From Rhodanobacter sp. B04 (lineage in GTDB: Bacteria; Pseudomonadota; Gammaproteobacteria; Xanthomonadales; Rhodanobacteraceae), in contig NZ_MUNV01000009.1 of NCBI RefSeq assembly GCF_002001125.1, forward strand, positions 248,001 through 312,000: a stretch of 64,000 nucleotides of DNA. The letters run 5' to 3'. Both the position numbers and the translations under genes were made by a program. Each line of letters begins with the position of its first letter. Within the stretch, counting starts at the first letter, position 1. Shown here one piece after another: positions 61,194-64,000 of this stretch. The notes below the pieces were generated by a model. The model did no database searches. It was not told the origin of the DNA and saw only the letters and a list, made by a program, of their open reading frames with translations.

Positions 61194-62624
61194 ATGCCTA
61201 CAACGCCAGCAGCAACGAATGAACCCGGCCTGCGTCGCGTGCTCGGCACCCGGGACCTGGTGCTGTTCAACATCGCGGCGATCGTCGCGTTGCGCTGGCT
61301 GTCGATGGCCGCCCAGGTCGGCCCTTCGAGCCTGGTGCTGTGGCTGATGGGACTCGTGGGCTTCTTCATTCCCCTGGCCCTGGCGGTACTCGAACTGAGT
61401 TCGCGCGTGCCCGGGCAGGGCGGCCTGTACCTGTGGTCGAAGACCGCGTTCGGCGATGTGCATGGCTTCATCGCCGGCTGGACGTACTGGGTCTCCAACC
61501 TGGTCTATTTCCCGTTCGCGCTGCTGTTCAGCGCCGGCATCTTTCTGCATGTCGGCGGTGGCCACTGGTTGGCCCATGCCGGCGATGGCGGCTACAACCT
61601 CGTCTACTGCCTGACGGTACTGTGGGCCGCGACCGGTCTCGGCATCCTCGGCCTCGAACGCGCGAAGTGGCTGCAGAACATCGGCGGCATCGCGACCTGG
61701 TCGGCGGCGGCCCTCATCCTCGTTGCCGGCGCGCTGGCCGCTTACCGTTTCGGTGCGGCCACCGCGATCACCACGACCAACGTAATACCCGACTTCGGCA
61801 AGCTCGCGACCTTTTCCACCTTCGCGACGATGGCCCTCGCCTTCCAGGGCCTCGAACTCGGGCTGATCCTCGGTGGCGAAATCAAGGACCCGCGCCGGCA
61901 GGTTCCGCGCGCCACGCTGATCTCCTGCGTGGTCATTGCAGCCATCTATATCGCCGGCACGGCATCCCTGCTGATCGCACTGCCGGCGTCGACGATCGAC
62001 ATCATCGCCGGCATCCCGCAGGCGCTGTCCGCGATCGGCGAACGGATCGGCCTGCCGATGTTCGGATCGCTGACCGCAGCACTGGTCACGGTCGGCACGA
62101 TCGGCTCCATCTCCGCATGGGTCACGGGTACGGCGCGCCTGCCCTTCGTGGTGGGTGTCGATCGCTACCTGCCCGCCGCGCTGGGACACCTGCATCCCAG
62201 GCATGGCACGCCCCATGTGGCCCTGATCACCCAGGGCGTCCTGACGTCGCTGGTGCTGGCAGCCGCGCTGTCCGGCTCCAGCATCCACGAGGCCTACATC
62301 ATCCTGGTCGACATGACCGCCATCATGTCGCTGCTGCCGCTGCTGTACATCCTGCTGGCCTTTCCGCTGTTGCGCCGCCGCGCCGCCGGTCGCAACGAAG
62401 GCGTCAACCTGTCGCCCGGCGGCACCCTCGGCTGCTGGCTGGCCGGGCTGACCGGTTTCTCGGTGACCTTGCTGGCGATCGTCACCTCGATGATTCCGCC
62501 CGCCGACAGCAGCAACCCAAGCCTGTTTTTGCTCAAGGTGGTGGGAGGCTCGGCACTGCTGATCGGCATCGGGCTGCTGTTCTACCGGCATGGCCAACGG
62601 CAGGTCAGGAATCTCTCGCCCTGA
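61194..62624 (+). CDS. APC-superfamily amino-acid permease
   Basis: A 476-residue inner-membrane protein with about twelve helices. It has the APC pattern GTRDLVLFNIAAIVALRWLS in helix 1, SSRVPGQGGLYLWSKTAFGD (the conserved GG-Y motif), GWTYWVSNLVYFPFALLF, and ALAFQGLELGLILGGEIKDPRRQVPRA in the middle. ATG 61194 follows GGGGAAAG. It is in the same direction as the GH42-dgo operon but after a BIME, so may have its own promoter. Substrate not recognisable from sequence; in context it could bring the amine or amino acid for the kinase/phospho-lyase pair. Confidence 0.82.
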   Translation: MPTTPAATNEPGLRRVLGTRDLVLFNIAAIVALRWLSMAAQVGPSSLVLWLMGLVGFFIPLALAVLELSSRVPGQGGLYLWSKTAFGDVHGFIAGWTYWVSNLVYFPFALLFSAGIFLHVGGGHWLAHAGDGGYNLVYCLTVLWAATGLGILGLERAKWLQNIGGIATWSAAALILVAGALAAYRFGAATAITTTNVIPDFGKLATFSTFATMALAFQGLELGLILGGEIKDPRRQVPRATLISCVVIAAIYIAGTASLLIALPASTIDIIAGIPQALSAIGERIGLPMFGSLTAALVTVGTIGSISAWVTGTARLPFVVGVDRYLPAALGHLHPRHGTPHVALITQGVLTSLVLAAALSGSSIHEAYIILVDMTAIMSLLPLLYILLAFPLLRRRAAGRNEGVNLSPGGTLGCWLAGLTGFSVTLLAIVTSMIPPADSSNPSLFLLKVVGGSALLIGIGLLFYRHGQRQVRNLSP

Positions 62625-62876
62625 TCCTGCGCCTACACTTCAAGAACAGTGCGTATTGCCACTGGGCTGAGCATGCATTGCCATCGCAGCTGACCAAGCC
62701 GGCAGCAGAACCGATCTGCGTCGCTATCTCTGACCGGCGGCAGGCAGTCATTTGCTTGCGGTAGTCGGTTGCTTGTCCGCTCGATCCTTGCCTCATACCG
62801 GACAATCCGCGTCGCTACGATGCCTTGAGCGGCTCGCATGAATACCTGCAGCAGCGGATCAAGCTGATCCGAATCG

Positions 62877-63548
62877 TCAGGCCATCCAGAAAAAGACGGC
62901 CGTCATCCGTTTGGTCGCCGTTTCCTGTCCCCAGTAAGCCGTGGCGCTGTGGATCAGGTTGGCCTTGTAGATCAGCAACCGGTTGAAGCGATGGGCCACG
63001 CGCACGTCCTCGACAAACGCATTCGGCGGCACGAAGCGATTGCCCAGCGCCTCGGCCAGGTTATGGTGCGGCGGCATCACGATGTTGCCGCCGAGCTGGC
63101 CACCGGGCATGCGCTGGCGGAAGAAACTGGTGCCGCACTGCTCCGGTACGTCGCGGTTGAGATACAGCACCGCGGCATAGCGACACAGATTCGTCGAGTC
63201 GGTGTGCGGCTTGGCGGCGCCTTCGAGCGAGCCGACCACTTGCACGCAGTTGTGGCTGAGTTTGCTGCCGGCCTCCGTCTGCTCGATCCAGACCCTCTTC
63301 GCGCCGGTCAGCTGGCACAGCTTCGCATCCAGCGCCGCCAGCTCGTCGTCGAGCAATGCAGGAATCGCGCGCATGCCCGGCCATACCTCGCCGGTGTAGG
63401 GATGGCCCAATTCCCAGTCGGTCTTGGCCAGGCAACGCGCGCGCACCTCATCGGCGTTCGACAAGGCGTCGTCCACCACCCAGTAATCGCGGCCTTCGAC
63501 GGGTTTGCGATAAGGCAATGGACGCATCTGGGTCGGAAGCAGGGACAT
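62877..63548 (-). CDS. DUF6445-like putative 2OG-Fe(II) oxygenase
   Basis: A 223-residue protein without signal peptide. The motif KPHTDSTNLCRYAAVLYLN gives an H-x-D iron pair, and LIYKANLIHSATAYWG supplies the distal His, consistent with the jelly-roll oxygenases grouped as DUF6445. ATG 63548 is used; ATG 63635 is possible, and neither has a clear ribosome site. It is the third oxygenase-like gene in the window. Upstream on this strand is the ssb terminator, so it is transcribed separately. Function unknown. Confidence 0.65.
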   Translation of the reverse strand: MSLLPTQMRPLPYRKPVEGRDYWVVDDALSNADEVRARCLAKTDWELGHPYTGEVWPGMRAIPALLDDELAALDAKLCQLTGAKRVWIEQTEAGSKLSHNCVQVVGSLEGAAKPHTDSTNLCRYAAVLYLNRDVPEQCGTSFFRQRMPGGQLGGNIVMPPHHNLAEALGNRFVPPNAFVEDVRVAHRFNRLLIYKANLIHSATAYWGQETATKRMTAVFFWMA

Positions 63549-63780
63549 GCTGATGAACGCCGGCGACAAATGAGCGGGTAACAGTAGCCGAAGCAAGCCG
63601 CCAAGATCGTGTCCCGACGAACGATCCAGCCGCATGACCGTTCACTTGCGGGAAAGGTCGAGGTCGCGACGCCTGGGGTGGTCGAGCTCGGCAAACCCAT
63701 CCGCACAGTCCCGGGTACTGCCATTGAAATGATTCGGCCGGCGGACCATCGACGCCAAAGCACCCAGTCTGGAAATGCAA

Positions 63781-63802
63781 AAGCCCCGTCGAAACGGGGC
63801 TT
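63781..63802 (-). terminator. Rho-independent terminator after ssb
   Basis: Perfect 9-bp stem AAGCCCCGT / ACGGGGCTT with a CGAA loop. Read on the minus strand it ends in GGGGCTTTTGC, giving a T-run, 39 bases past the ssb stop. Confidence 0.85.
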
Positions 63803-63840
63803 CCAGGATGTTTTCTTCACCACTCTTGCGGATATGTTCC

Positions 63841-64000
63841 TCAGAACGGAATCTCGTCATCCGCGAAACCGCTGTCGGCTGGCGGTGGTGCCTGCCGCTG
63901 CTGGCTGCCGTAATCATCGCCACCGCGTGACTGGCTGCCGCCCTGGCGCTGGCCACCGCCGCTGCTGCTCTGCGGACGCTCGCGCTGGCCGCCACCGCTG
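63841..64000 (-). CDS. ssb: Single-stranded DNA-binding protein, C-terminal part
   Basis: The minus strand from the right edge encodes a Gly/Gln/Ser-rich linker (GGGQRER, GGGQRQGG) ending in DSGFADDEIPF and a stop at 63841. This acidic tail with terminal Pro-Phe is the protein-interaction tip of bacterial SSB. Only about 52 residues lie in the window; the OB-fold is beyond it. SSB coats single-stranded DNA in replication and repair. Confidence 0.9.
   Translation of the reverse strand, partial: SGGGQRERPQSSSGGGQRQGGSQSRGGDDYGSQQRQAPPPADSGFADDEIPF

Noticed and set aside
1-64000. CRISPR arrays, insertion sequences, prophage, tRNA or rRNA genes
   Set aside because: I saw no regularly spaced repeats, transposase or integrase motifs, phage genes or tRNA-like cloverleaf. 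The repeats found are REP-type hairpins.

Overview
The window is GC-rich (roughly two thirds G+C), densely coded chromosomal DNA from a Gram-negative bacterium. TonB-dependent receptors, a PilR-like regulator, De Ley-Doudoroff galactonate genes, REP-like interspersed hairpins and TIGR02466-type oxygenases beside a TonB receptor point to the Xanthomonadales, most likely Rhodanobacteraceae (Rhodanobacter/Dyella-like). This placement is an inference from gene content; no marker gene is complete here. I see no insertion sequence, prophage, CRISPR array, rRNA or tRNA.

Most of the window is a patchwork of carbohydrate-utilisation clusters. (1) 3-5583: a 5'-truncated GH36 alpha-galactosidase-like gene overlapping a GH125 exo-alpha-1,6-mannosidase, then two convergent TIGR02466-like 2OG-Fe(II) oxygenases, one with TPR repeats. 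(2) 5842-24099: TonB receptor, GH65 phosphorylase fused to beta-phosphoglucomutase, a Tat-exported GH127 enzyme, a LacI regulator, an MFS permease, two tandem secreted GH65 hydrolases, a GH37 trehalase and an esterase. Matching LacI-type operators lie in the GH65/GH127 divergent region and in front of the MFS operon. (3) 24183-32124: a regulatory block with a PilR-like regulator, two FtsX-type permeases without an ATPase, and a histidine kinase/response regulator/hybrid kinase set. (4) 32254-43874: a mannose system with GH92, a LacI regulator with two near-identical operators, a FucP-type permease, fructokinase, an AGE-family mannose isomerase, a second GH92 and an M1 aminopeptidase. (5) 44096-48784: a GH63 (YgjK-like) glucosidase and a second TonB receptor. 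(6) 49383-62624: a DgoR-like GntR regulator, a divergent hydroxylysine-kinase-like/PLP phospho-lyase pair, and an operon of GH42 beta-galactosidase, dgoK, dgoA, dgoD, a sugar dehydrogenase, a lactonase and a GalP-like permease, followed by an amino-acid permease. (7) The right edge has a DUF6445-like oxygenase and the 3' end of ssb.

The functional theme looks like scavenging of glycoconjugate glycans. GH92, GH125 and GH63 activities fit mannose-rich and glucosylated glycans. Mannose would enter by the FucP-like permease and pass through fructose to fructose-6-phosphate. Galactose would be released in the periplasm by GH42, imported by GalP and oxidised through galactonate to pyruvate and glyceraldehyde-3-phosphate.

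The most intriguing assembly is cluster 6. A periplasmic beta-galactosidase, a sugar permease, an amino-acid permease, a hydroxylysine-kinase-like enzyme and an AGXT2L-type phospho-lyase sit together, and alpha-glucosidases related to the collagen glucosyl-galactosyl-hydroxylysine glucosidase lie in the same window. Together these could degrade a galactosyl-hydroxylysine-type glycosylated amino acid. That proposal is inference. The families are recognised from motifs only.
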